A model generated the notes under the pieces. That model had not been told where the DNA came from, did not search any database, and worked only from the letters and a program-made list of their open reading frames with translations. This document shows positions 8,081-17,100 of a stretch of DNA of 64,000 nt, piece by piece; position 1 is the first letter of the stretch; each line of letters opens with the position of its first letter. The DNA is from Novosphingobium endophyticum (GTDB taxonomy: Bacteria; Pseudomonadota; Alphaproteobacteria; Sphingomonadales; Sphingomonadaceae): contig NZ_BMHK01000002.1 in the NCBI RefSeq assembly GCF_014640675.1, positions 224,007 through 288,006 on the forward strand, read 5' to 3'. The position numbers and the translations under genes were made by a program.

Positions 8081-9376
8081 ATGAGCTTTCCCTGGGCCAA
8101 CGAATACAAGCCGTCACATCCCTTCATGAAATGGATGGACGAGAAGCTGCCCCTGCCGCGTCTCGTCTACAACTCGGTCGGTTCCGGTTATCCCGTCCCG
8201 CGTAACCTCAACTATTTCTGGAACTTCGGCATCCTCGCATTGGTCTGCCTCACGCTGCAGATCGTCACCGGCATTGTCATGGCGATGCACTACGCCGCGA
8301 ACGCCCAGGTCGCCTTCGACACCGTCGAGCACACCATGCGCGACGTGAACTGGGGCTGGCTGATGCGCTACGCGCACGCCAACGGCGCCTCGGCCTTCTT
8401 CGTCGTCATCTATATCCACATCTTCCGCGGCTTCTTCTACGGCTCGTACAAGGCCCCGCGCGAAATGGTGTGGCTGCTCGGCGTCGTCATCTTCCTGCTG
8501 ATGATGGCCACCGCCTTCATGGGCTACGTGCTTCCCTGGGGCCAGATGAGCTTCTGGGGCGCCAAGGTCATCACCGGCCTGTTCTCGGCGATTCCGCTCG
8601 TCGGCGAGCCGATCCAGCAGTGGCTTCTGGGCGGCTTCGCGCCGGACAATGCCGCGCTCAACCGCTTCTTCTCGCTGCACTACCTGCTGCCCTTCGTGAT
8701 CGTGGGCGTGGTTATCCTGCACATCTGGGCGCTGCACATCCCGGGTTCGTCGAACCCGACCGGCGTCGAGGTGAAGAGCGAGAGCGACACGATCCCGTTC
8801 TACCCCTACTACATCGCCAAGGACGGCTGGGCCGTGGGCGCCTTCGCCTTCCTGTTCTGCGCTGTGCTGTTCTTCTTCCCGAACGCGCTGGGCCACCCGG
8901 ACAACTACATTCCGGCCAACCCGATGAGCACGCCGGCGCACATCGTTCCCGAATGGTACTTCTGGCCGTTCTACGCGATCCTGCGCGCCTTCACCCAGGA
9001 CTTCTTCTTCATTCCGGCCAAGCTGATGGGCGTGCTCGCCATGTTCGGCTCGATCCTGGTCTGGTTCTTCCTGCCCTGGCTCGATAAGTCGCCGGTGCGC
9101 TCGGGCACCTATCGCCCGATGTTCAAGAAGTTCTTCTGGTTCGGCCTGATCCCGGCCATGGCGGTTCTCTTCTACTGCGGCGGTGCCCCGGCTGAAGAAC
9201 CCTTCGTCATGCTCAGCCAGATCGCGTCGCTCTACTACTTCGCGCACTTCCTGATCATCCTGCCGATCGTCTCCGCGATCGAGAAGCCGCTGCCGCTGCC
9301 TTACTCGATCACCGAGTCTGTGCTCGGCAAGGACGAAGCCGCTCAGCTGGCCCCGGCGCAGACCGCCACGGCGTGA
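8081..9376 (+). CDS. petB: Cytochrome b subunit of the bc1 complex
   Basis: A 431-residue polytopic cytochrome b. Family marks include GSGYPVPRNLNYFWNFG near residue 28, the first haem-binding helix with VMAMHYAANAQVAF, AHANGASAFFVVIYIHIFRG, GYVLPWGQMSFWGAKVIT, LHYLLPFVIVG with the second haem histidines, and the PEWYF motif (VPEWYFWPFYAILR) of the ubiquinol oxidation site. About eight transmembrane segments are seen. Start ATG 8081 has GAGAGAGG upstream. It is a separate petB, not fused to cytochrome c1. Confidence 0.96.
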   Translation: MSFPWANEYKPSHPFMKWMDEKLPLPRLVYNSVGSGYPVPRNLNYFWNFGILALVCLTLQIVTGIVMAMHYAANAQVAFDTVEHTMRDVNWGWLMRYAHANGASAFFVVIYIHIFRGFFYGSYKAPREMVWLLGVVIFLLMMATAFMGYVLPWGQMSFWGAKVITGLFSAIPLVGEPIQQWLLGGFAPDNAALNRFFSLHYLLPFVIVGVVILHIWALHIPGSSNPTGVEVKSESDTIPFYPYYIAKDGWAVGAFAFLFCAVLFFFPNALGHPDNYIPANPMSTPAHIVPEWYFWPFYAILRAFTQDFFFIPAKLMGVLAMFGSILVWFFLPWLDKSPVRSGTYRPMFKKFFWFGLIPAMAVLFYCGGAPAEEPFVMLSQIASLYYFAHFLIILPIVSAIEKPLPLPYSITESVLGKDEAAQLAPAQTATA

Positions 9377-9404
9377 TCAACAGCTAGAACGAAAGACGAA
9401 AGAC

Positions 9405-10238
9405 ATGGTACGCATTCTCTCGATCCTCGTCGGGCTGTTCTTCACGGTAGCCCTGGCCTGGTCCTTTGTTCTCGGCGCCATCACGGCGGCGACCGAACCC
9501 GCTCCGGCGATGGTGGAACATGAGTTCCACGTGGCCCCCAAGAACGTCCACTTCTCGTTCGACGGGCCGTTCGGCAAGTTCGACAACCAGCAGCTCCAGC
9601 GCGGCTTCCAGGTCTACAAGGAAGTCTGCTCGGCCTGCCACGCGCTCAAGCACGTCGCATTCCGCGATCTTGCCGCGCTGGGTTACACCGAGGCTGAAGT
9701 GAAGGCGATCGCGGCGGGCTTCCAGGTTCCGGGCACCGATCCGAATACCGGCGAGGAAACGCTGCGTCCGGGCATGGCGACCGACTACTTCCCCTCGCCC
9801 TTCGCGAACGATGTTGCCGCGCGCGCCGCGAACAACAACGCGATTCCGCCCGATCTCTCGCTGATCACCAAGGCCCGCCACCACGGCAGCGCCTACGTCT
9901 ACTCGCTGCTGACCGGATATCAGGAGCAGCCCGCCGAACTCCTGAAGGAGTTCCCGGATGCCAAGACGCCCGCCGGCCTTCACTACAATCCGTACTTCCC
10001 CAACCTGAACCTCGCGATGGCCCCGCCGCTCGCCGCCGGTCAGATCGAGTACGGCGACGGCACCAAGGCGAGCGTCGACCAGATGTCGAAAGACGTCGCG
10101 GCGTTCCTGACCTGGGCCGCCGAACCCAAGCTCGAGAAGCGCAAGCAGACCGGCTGGCCGGTCCTCGGCTTCCTGCTCTTCGCCACGATCCTAGGCTACA
10201 TGTCGTACCGCAACATCTGGGCCGACAAGAAGCACTGA
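9405..10238 (+). CDS. petC: Cytochrome c1
   Basis: A 277-residue periplasmic cytochrome c1 anchored at both ends of the chain: a hydrophobic N-terminal signal (residues 4-25) and a C-terminal anchor (VLGFLLFATILGYMSY) that ends in a short basic tail. The haem c attachment motif CSACH is at residues 75-79, and a methionine in LNLAMAPPL is a candidate sixth ligand. Third gene of the bc1 operon, 28 bases after petB, and followed by a strong intrinsic terminator. Confidence 0.95.
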   Translation: MVRILSILVGLFFTVALAWSFVLGAITAATEPAPAMVEHEFHVAPKNVHFSFDGPFGKFDNQQLQRGFQVYKEVCSACHALKHVAFRDLAALGYTEAEVKAIAAGFQVPGTDPNTGEETLRPGMATDYFPSPFANDVAARAANNNAIPPDLSLITKARHHGSAYVYSLLTGYQEQPAELLKEFPDAKTPAGLHYNPYFPNLNLAMAPPLAAGQIEYGDGTKASVDQMSKDVAAFLTWAAEPKLEKRKQTGWPVLGFLLFATILGYMSYRNIWADKKH

Positions 10239-10263
10239 GATCCGGTCGATTGACTGAAATGCG

Positions 10264-10306
10264 AGCGCCCCTCCATCCGGCGATGGCAGGGGCGCTTCGC
10301 TTTTTA
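10264..10306 (+). terminator. Intrinsic terminator after petABC
   Basis: A GC-rich hairpin GCGCCCCT-CCATC / GATGG-C-AGGGGCGC with a 4-base loop and one bulge, followed by TTCGCTTTTTA. It ends the bc1 operon just before the apt ribosome site. Confidence 0.8.
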
Positions 10307-10318
10307 GGGAGCACGAAC

Positions 10319-10855
10319 ATGACCCGCGATGACCTCAAGGCTCTCGTCCGCTCCATTCCCGACTTCCCCCAACCGGGAATCCTGTTCCGCGACGTCACCA
10401 CGCTGATCGGCGACGGCCCCGGCTTCGCGGCGGCGGTTGCCATGTTGAGCGAGAAGGCGCTGGCCGCAGAGGCCGACGTGATCGCCGGCATCGAGGCGCG
10501 GGGTTTCATTTTCGGCGCGGCGGTCGCGGCGCGGACGGGCCTCGGCTTCGTTCCGGTGCGCAAGCCCGGCAAGCTGCCGGTCCCGGCTCTCGCGATCGAC
10601 TACGCGCTGGAATACGGAACCGACACGCTGGAGATCGACCCCGGCGCAATCGGAGAAGGCAGCAGGGTCGTGCTGATCGATGACCTCATCGCCACCGGAG
10701 GCACCGCTCTCGCCGCCACCGAACTGATCCGACGGGCGGGCGGCCTCGTCGAGCGCGCGCTCTTCGTCATCGACCTGCCAGACCTTGGCGGCGCGGGAAG
10801 GCTACGCGAGGCGGGCGTCACCGTCGATTGGCTGATCGACTTCCCCGGCCACTGA
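10319..10855 (+). CDS. apt: Adenine phosphoribosyltransferase
   Basis: A 178-residue type I phosphoribosyltransferase that salvages adenine with PRPP to give AMP. The PRPP-binding loop VVLIDDLIATGGTA is intact near residue 120, along with the family segments FPQPGILFRDVTTLIGD and VIAGIEARGFIFG and the K-P-G-K-L-P turn. ATG 10319 is preceded by GGGAGCACGAAC; an upstream start in the same frame would read through the petC terminator and is rejected. Monocistronic by appearance, and convergent with the malonyl-CoA decarboxylase gene. Confidence 0.95.
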   Translation: MTRDDLKALVRSIPDFPQPGILFRDVTTLIGDGPGFAAAVAMLSEKALAAEADVIAGIEARGFIFGAAVAARTGLGFVPVRKPGKLPVPALAIDYALEYGTDTLEIDPGAIGEGSRVVLIDDLIATGGTALAATELIRRAGGLVERALFVIDLPDLGGAGRLREAGVTVDWLIDFPGH

Positions 10856-10908
10856 CCGGGGCGCGGACAGAGCTCACGGCCCCCTCCGCGTTCCGGGACG
10901 CGGCTGGG

Positions 10909-12285
10909 TCAGGCCGGAACGGTATCCTGCCCTTTGGCCTTGCCCGGCTTCTTGCCGCCCTTGCCCTCGGTCTCCTCGAAAAGCGCCTGAACCGCTTTGG
11001 AATGCGCGACCGTACCGAGTTCGGTGAGCGCGAAGTAGTTCGTCTCGATCTCGTCCAGGTCGTAGAGGTAATTGACCATCACGCCGTGGGCCTGCTTCTG
11101 CCCGTTGGGAGAAAGGTCGGCATTGGCATGGACCGCCTCGAGCCGCGCGCCATTGCCGAGATGGAAGCGTGCGACGGGATCGAGCGGCTGGTTGCCCTGC
11201 CCCTTGGCATTCACCAGGTACCGCGCAGCCAGCGCACGCAGCTCGCCCGGTCCCGGCACCCTTGCATCGGCGCCCTGCTCCTTGGCCAGCCACCTGGCGA
11301 AGCCGGGCACTGGCGAAAGGGTGGCGAAAGTTCCGAGATGCGGCAGCTCTTCCTTGAGCAGCCCGACAACGCGCTTGATCAGGTGATTGCCGAAGGGAAT
11401 CCCCTTGAGGCCGACCTGGCAGTTGCTGATGGAATAGAAAATCGCGCAGCTTGCTTCCAGTGGATCGACCGATTCACGCTCCTCCGCGATGATCTCGCGG
11501 ATGGTCCCCGGCAACTGCGCGGTGAGCGCCACTTCGACGAAGATGAGCGGATCGTTGCGCATCTGCGGATGGAAGAAGCCATAGCAGCGGCGATCGGCGG
11601 GCTGGACGCGGCGGCGCAGATCATCCCAGCCGGCGATCTCGTGGACGGCCTCGTAGCGGATGATGTGCTCGAGCAGCGAGGCCGGAGAATCCCAGGCGAT
11701 TCGCCGCAGTTCGAGGAAGCCGGCGTTGAACCATGCGGTGAAGGCGCCCTCCAGTTCGCGGTCGAGCGCGGCAAGGCCGGCCGAGCGCGCGGACCTGGGC
11801 ACGGCGAGCAGATCCTCGCGCAGGTTAATCAGGCGGGGCGTACCCTGCGGCGCAAGATTGAGCTGGTTGATCAGCCGGCGGCATGGCGATTCGGTCGCCT
11901 CGTTGAGCGCGAGAGCGGACGCCTCGTCCTGCTTCTCGTTCCACAGGGCAATGGCCTTGTCGATCGCGGTCGAGTCAGCGGGATGGAGGTCGTGAACCTT
12001 GGCGAGGAAATCCTGCCGCGCCTTGAGGTCGGTGGCCTCGTAAAGGTCGAAGAAGGCGGAAGCCAGCGCCGGCCCGGAGGCGCGCCCGCGCAAGGAAAGC
12101 AGGGCGTCGGCAATGTCGAGCAGGCTTTCGCCGCTGTCCTGCCGCGGCGCAACGCCGATACCGCGCAGAAGCTTGCCGAGACCCGAATTCATCAACAGGT
12201 CAAGCGGATTGCGCCGCCTGGCTGAGGGCTGGGAATCGTTCTGCTTGCGCGTCCGGGCTGTGTTCATTGCTAGGGGCGTCCTCAT
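10909..12285 (-). CDS. mcd: Malonyl-CoA decarboxylase
   Basis: A 458-residue MCD-family protein that converts malonyl-CoA to acetyl-CoA and CO2. The catalytic domain shows FFHPQMRNDPLIFVEVAL, SISNCQVGLKGIPFGNHL and the C-terminal ATLSPVPGFARWL, with the conserved Ser/His residues of the GNAT-like fold. The N-terminal helical domain covers about residues 60-190. The ATG at complement 12283-12285 gives a natural N-terminus; ATG 12267 is an alternative and a much longer frame upstream is not supported. The C-terminus ends in a Lys/Gly-rich tail (EGKGGKKPGKAKG). It stands alone, convergent to apt. Confidence 0.92.
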   Translation of the reverse strand: MRTPLAMNTARTRKQNDSQPSARRRNPLDLLMNSGLGKLLRGIGVAPRQDSGESLLDIADALLSLRGRASGPALASAFFDLYEATDLKARQDFLAKVHDLHPADSTAIDKAIALWNEKQDEASALALNEATESPCRRLINQLNLAPQGTPRLINLREDLLAVPRSARSAGLAALDRELEGAFTAWFNAGFLELRRIAWDSPASLLEHIIRYEAVHEIAGWDDLRRRVQPADRRCYGFFHPQMRNDPLIFVEVALTAQLPGTIREIIAEERESVDPLEASCAIFYSISNCQVGLKGIPFGNHLIKRVVGLLKEELPHLGTFATLSPVPGFARWLAKEQGADARVPGPGELRALAARYLVNAKGQGNQPLDPVARFHLGNGARLEAVHANADLSPNGQKQAHGVMVNYLYDLDEIETNYFALTELGTVAHSKAVQALFEETEGKGGKKPGKAKGQDTVPA

Positions 12286-12568
12286 CTCACTGCCGCTCCA
12301 CCATATCATTGCTGCATGTGCGAGAGTATCATGAAATGCGCGAACGATCCGTGACAAGCCGGACTGAACGGACGCACGAGGCGCTTCGTCCAGTTGCCGC
12401 CGGTGCGATCCGCCGATCCGGCGCGCGGCCGCCCCCCCGAACGCGCCGTGGGCAAAAAGATACGTTGACGAGGCGGCGACAGTCATGGCAATCGGCAAAC
12501 GCCTCAGCGGCCGGTTAAAAACGCGCTGCAGGGTTCGGCTGCCGAATTGGCTCCAAGCGGCTGATTTA

Positions 12569-12642
<74 letters not shown>

Positions 12643-12661
12643 ACACCGCCTCTCAGGGGGT

Positions 12662-12704
12662 CCGAAAACGCCTCATAAGTGGCGGTTTTCTGCGGGTTTT
12701 TCGG
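12662..12704 (+). terminator. Probable terminator downstream of tRNA-Gly
   Basis: Nested inverted repeats: AAAACGCC / GGCGGTTTT (one bulge) inside CCGAAAA / TTTTCGG, with a GGGTTTTT run. It would end tRNA transcription about 20 bases after the CCA. Confidence 0.5.
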
Positions 12705-12754
12705 TGATATAATGTCCGGGAAGTTCCGGATACGCTCCACCCATTCTCAATCAA

Positions 12755-12939
12755 TTGATGGATCATTTGATGGACCTGCAGCGAAACGCGGCCCTTCGCC
12801 GCATGGGTTACGGCAAGGACGAGATGACCGCCCATGGCTTTCGCGCGATGGCTGCCACGCTGCTCAACGGAATAGGCTGTGGAACGCGGATGCCATCGAA
12901 CGGCAACTGGCCCATCCGGAACGGCTCCTTCTGGGGTAG
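12755..12939 (+). pseudogene. Relic of a P4-type tyrosine integrase (C-terminal, frameshifted)
   Basis: One frame reads NAALRRMGYGKDEMTAHGF then RAMAATLLN (about 12778-12870), the well-known catalytic region of P4-like integrases, including the H-x-x-R box. After about 12870 the match jumps to another frame, which reads LWNADAIERQLAHPER (about 12877-12925), the next conserved integrase block, ending at TAG 12937-12939. The N-terminal two thirds and the final Tyr region are absent. This is therefore a decayed fragment, placed about 110 bases from tRNA-Gly as expected for an element that integrated there. From 12940 to 13140 no gene is recognised. Confidence 0.8.
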
Positions 12940-13140
12940 AATGCGAGGAAGCGGTCCTTTGTTCACGCAATTCAAAAAATCGTGGTCTGATATCGACGCG
13001 AACCGATCAGGTTGGACCGCATTGCACGCCCGACTAGCTGAAATTGCCGCAAGTTCGCAGACCCCGTTTTTCGTCCCGCCGTTCCACCCCTTCATCCACG
13101 CCGAGCAAAGTCACTCGGTTTCCGTCCTCTGAGTAATGGA

Positions 13141-13671
13141 TTACTGGATCGTCACGGCCTGCAGAATGGCGTCCATCTCGCTGGTCACAGCGCCGGTGAT
13201 ATCCATCGCGTTGTTCCAGCCATAGGACTGGTCCCTCTCGAGGACGACACCGCAAGCCTGGCGGGTGATCACTCGCGCCAGGGCTTCGCCCAGCGCTCGG
13301 TCGATCTGCTGCTGGCCATGGGTCTGCGCGGCAATGAAGCGGGCATTCTGCTGCTGTTCCAGCGCTTGCGCCTGTTGGTCGAGCAACGCCGATTGCCGCT
13401 GGTATTCGATCGGTGCGGTGGCGTTCCGTCGCCCTTCCAGCGCCCGGCGCTTCTGGTCGATGGCGCCCCGGCGCTGGGCGAGCTCGCCTTTCAGCATTGT
13501 CTGCATCTGCCCGAGCCGGGCCTGCATCGACTGGCCCGCACGGGAGGCGCCGATGGCGGCCGTGCGCGACAACAGGCACATCCCTGCGACCGGCGGGCCG
13601 AAAGTTTGTGCCGAAAGCGAGGCGGCCGTGCAGGCAAGCAGAGCGGCGGAGACAAGTCTTATCAAGCGCAT
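13141..13671 (-). CDS. OmpH/Skp family periplasmic chaperone-like protein
   Basis: A 176-residue secreted protein: signal peptide MRLIRLVSAALLACTAASLSA, then a long Gln/Arg-rich coiled-coil (about residues 50-120, with QMQTMLKGELAQRRGAIDQK and QALEQQQNARF), and a small C-terminal body (LARVITRQACGVVLERD). This layout and the VVLER near the end match Skp/OmpH, the holdase that escorts unfolded outer-membrane proteins. ATG at complement 13669-13671 has GGAG seven bases upstream. It follows the BamE-like gene by 19 bases and the giant adhesin gene on the same strand, so it is probably a dedicated chaperone for that adhesin rather than the housekeeping Skp, which normally sits beside bamA. Confidence 0.8.
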   Translation of the reverse strand: MRLIRLVSAALLACTAASLSAQTFGPPVAGMCLLSRTAAIGASRAGQSMQARLGQMQTMLKGELAQRRGAIDQKRRALEGRRNATAPIEYQRQSALLDQQAQALEQQQNARFIAAQTHGQQQIDRALGEALARVITRQACGVVLERDQSYGWNNAMDITGAVTSEMDAILQAVTIQ

Positions 13672-13690
13672 ATCTCCGCCTGTTACCCGA

Positions 13691-14122
13691 TCAGTCCGCG
13701 GCCGCAACCCGGTCGGCGCAAGCCTGATCCTGCCACACGACCTCGGAAACGGTCACATTGTAACCGTCCTTCCTGTCTCGTCCGAAGCGTATCTCCATCC
13801 GGCAACGCAGCCTCTCCGTTCCGCCCGGCTCTGTCGGGAAAAGCAGGACGTAGTTCCACCTGCGGGTAATGCCCTCGTCGAAATGCGGCGGGCCGATGAG
13901 GTTGTATATGCTGAACTTGTCCACTCCAGGCGTAATCAGCCGCACGGTCGCGGGGCTGGCGGTGACGCCGAGCTTTCTGCTGTCGGAAGCGCGGTCGGAA
14001 AAGGCGGCCGGGTCCACCCTTGCGGCATAGGCGGTGGAAATCGGCGCTTCCTCCGCCCGGGCCGCAACATTGGCGAGGCCCAGGACCGAAAGCAGGGGCA
14101 GTGCGATCTGTTTGGCGTTCAT
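13691..14122 (-). CDS. Secreted BamE/SmpA-like protein
   Basis: A 143-residue exported protein with signal peptide MNAKQIALPLLSVLGLANVAARA. The middle region (IYNLIGPPHFDEG, then RRWNYVLLF, then an RCRMEIRF strand) follows the BamE/SmpA-OmlA fold pattern: V-x-x-L-x-G-x-P-x-F-x-E-G followed by an aromatic W-x-Y strand. It lacks the lipobox cysteine of true BamE, so it is probably soluble in the periplasm. The start has a strong AGGAGG upstream. It lies between the adhesin and the Skp-like gene. TpgA of Acinetobacter, which also carries a SmpA-like domain, assists its neighbouring trimeric adhesin; a similar role is inferred here. Confidence 0.7.
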   Translation of the reverse strand: MNAKQIALPLLSVLGLANVAARAEEAPISTAYAARVDPAAFSDRASDSRKLGVTASPATVRLITPGVDKFSIYNLIGPPHFDEGITRRWNYVLLFPTEPGGTERLRCRMEIRFGRDRKDGYNVTVSEVVWQDQACADRVAAAD

Positions 14123-14156
14123 TGTGCCCTCCTGATGCTGTGGTGGCTTGATTGGG

Positions 14157-17100
14157 TCAGAACTGGAAGCCGACACCGGCATTGGCGCCGGCATGCTCCC
14201 GGGTGTCATAAGTGGCGCCGAGCTTGATGATGGTCTTGCCGTCGTCCATCACCCGCGAGACGCCGACCGCGAAGGCGGATTGCCCACGATAGGTGCCCGC
14301 TCCGAACGCGACCATGCCGCGGCCGGGCTCGAACGCCTGAGGCATACCGGCCGCCGCAAGGGCGCCCGCCGTGCCGGCAAAGGAGTCTCGCCGCGCGTTA
14401 CCCAGGTCGAATTCGATGCCCGCGAGGCGCGTGTCGGTATAGGCATTCGCCCTCGAGACCGCGCTGTCGATGCCGCTGTTGAGCTGAGCGACGTTGACCG
14501 CGTCGGTCGGCGCGACGCCTGCCGCGACATTGTGCAGGACCGCGGCGTCGCCGCCCGGATTGAGCGTCACCGAAGTGCGGCTGGCGTTGTCATACTGGAT
14601 CGAGTTGGCGGCCACCTGCTGCACCTCGTAAAGCTGCGAGCCGTTGACCGCATCGGTCGATCCCGCCGTCACCGCGCCAGCGCCGACATTCTGCACGACA
14701 TTGCCGCCCATGTTGACCGTCGTGTTCTCTCCAACGGCGAGGCCGCCGCCGGCATTCACCACGCCAGTGAACGTCGGATTGTCCGCCATCGCGATCTGCA
14801 GCTGATTGCCGTTCAGCGTCACCACCGTGTTGGTGCCGGCCGTCACATTGAGCGTGCCATTCGACGGTACGTTCGTCGCGGGGCCGCCGTTCGCCTGGAC
14901 GTTCCAGCCGGCACCCGCCGTCTGGTTGACCGCCGTCAGCGCTTCGTTGACGCTGTTATAGGTGTTGCCGCCGACATTCAGCGCGGTCGTAACCGTCCCG
15001 GTCGCCGGGTCATAAGTCGATCCGCCGCCCAGGCCGGCGGCCGTGCTGTTGCCGAGATTGGTGACGTTGTTCTCTACCGCGGTGACGCGCCCGTCGACAT
15101 TGGCTACGCTGCCCTCGATCGTGGTCACCCGATTGTCGAGGCCGGTGATCTGCGTGTCCTGCGCGCCCAGGGCATCGCCTACGTTGTCGTAGGTGTTTCC
15201 GCCCACATTGTACGTCGGCCCGGTGTAGGCGCCGGTCGTCGGGTCGTAGGAGGCGCCGCCGCCCAGCCCGCTCGCGGTATTCTGCGCGACCTGGTTCAGC
15301 TGGCTGACGTTGACGGCGTCGGTCGGCGCGGAGCCGGCGGCGAGGTTGGTGATCTGCCGCTCGGCGCCAGCCGAACCGACCGAGACCTCGCCTGCCGAAT
15401 TCTGCGGCGCGGCAAGGCCGTACCCGGTGTAGCCGGTCCGCGAGCCCACGCTCGTCGTTGCCCCGGCGCCCAGCGCGACACTGCCCGAGAAGCTGGCATT
15501 GGCGCCGGCGCCGATCGCAATCGACTGGATGCCGTCCGCGGTCGAGCTCGTGCCCAAAGCGATGCCGTCGGCCTGCGAGACATGGGCGCCTTGTCCGATG
15601 GCAGTACCGCCCGGCGCGGTCTGGTCGACGATCGCGCCGTTGCCGATGCCGATGCCGTTGTCGCCATTGACCACCGTGGTCGGGCCGACCGCCACCGATT
15701 CCTGCCCGACGGCAAGGGAATCGCCGGCGCTGGAGTTGGCGTGGAAATACTTGGTGCCGGTGGCGGTGACCGAACTGATCGCGCCCTGCAACTGCCTGAC
15801 CGTCACGGCATCCTGAGCCTGGGTGCCGTCCGCGACATTGGTGATCTGGCGGTAGGAGCCGGTGGTTGCATCGCCGACCGATACCGACCCGAGCAACGTG
15901 GCATCGCTCGTATTGAAAGGCACGAACCCCGTCCCCGCCGGTATGGTCCCGCTGGCCGGGGCGAGTGCCCGATCGGCGACCGAACCGGCGCCCAATGCCA
16001 GCGAGCCATCGACGCTGGCCTGCGCTCCCCGGCCCAGTGCCACCGCGCTGTCGGCGCTTGCCATTGCCTGATAACCAAGTGCCGTCGAGCCGATGCCTTG
16101 CGCGAACGCATCGGTTTCGGGAAGCCCCGCCTCATTGGTGCGAGCATAGCGGATGCCGTCGCCATTCGCGTCGGTATAGGCGTCGGAAGTGTCACCGGCG
16201 ATATTGGTGATCGTATCGCCGACGTTGGTGAGATCGCCCTCGACCGTCGTCACGCGGCCATCGAGACTGGCGATGTCGGTGGTGTTCTGCGTCACCTGCG
16301 TATTGGTGGCGAAGAGCTGCGAGCCGTTGATCGCGTCGGTCGAGGTCGCATCAAGGCGGCCGGCCGCTACGTTGGTGATGGTCCGCTCGGAACCTGCCGC
16401 GCCCACGCTGACCGTGGAGGTCGGCGCCGTGCCCGCGAAAGCATAGACTGTACCGCCAATCGTCGTGCCGGTGGTGGCTACGGCCGCGCTGGTGGCCGAA
16501 CCATTGCCGAGCGCCACATCGCCTGCATTGTTGGCAACCGCATTCGGACCGATCGCGACCGAATCCGTTCCCAGAGCCTGGGAATCGGCCAGCGTCGAGT
16601 TGGCGTGGAAGTATTTGATGCCCGCGCCGTTGTTGATGTTGGTGACAGTGCTTTCAAGGTTCGTGAGGTCGCCCTCGACCGTCGTCACGCGGCCATCCAG
16701 ACTGGCGATGTCGGTGGTATTCTGCGTCACCTGCTGGTTGGTGGCGAAGAGCTGCGAGCCGTTGATCGCGTCGGTCGACGTGCCGTTGACCGCACCCGGC
16801 GCCACGTTCGTAATGACCATGTTGCCGGCGTCGATGCCACCAGTGGTGACGCTCGGGCCGCCTGCGATGGTAAGGCCGGTGGTATCTACCACGGTGCCGC
16901 CCGCCGTCACGCTGTTGACCGTGATGTCGTCGGCAAGCTCGAAGGTGACGTCGTCGCTCGCCAGGCTCTTCGACACGGTGATGTTGCCGTCGACGTTGCT
17001 CAGGTCGATGGTCTCTCCCGGCGCTACGTTGGTCGCATTGGAGCCCTGGGCGCTGATGTTCCACCCGGCGCTCGCCACCTGCTGCACGGCATTGAGCTGC

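Noticed and set aside
10250..10318. Longer apt start upstream
   Set aside because: The extra codons would read through the petC terminator hairpin; ATG 10319 has its own ribosome site.
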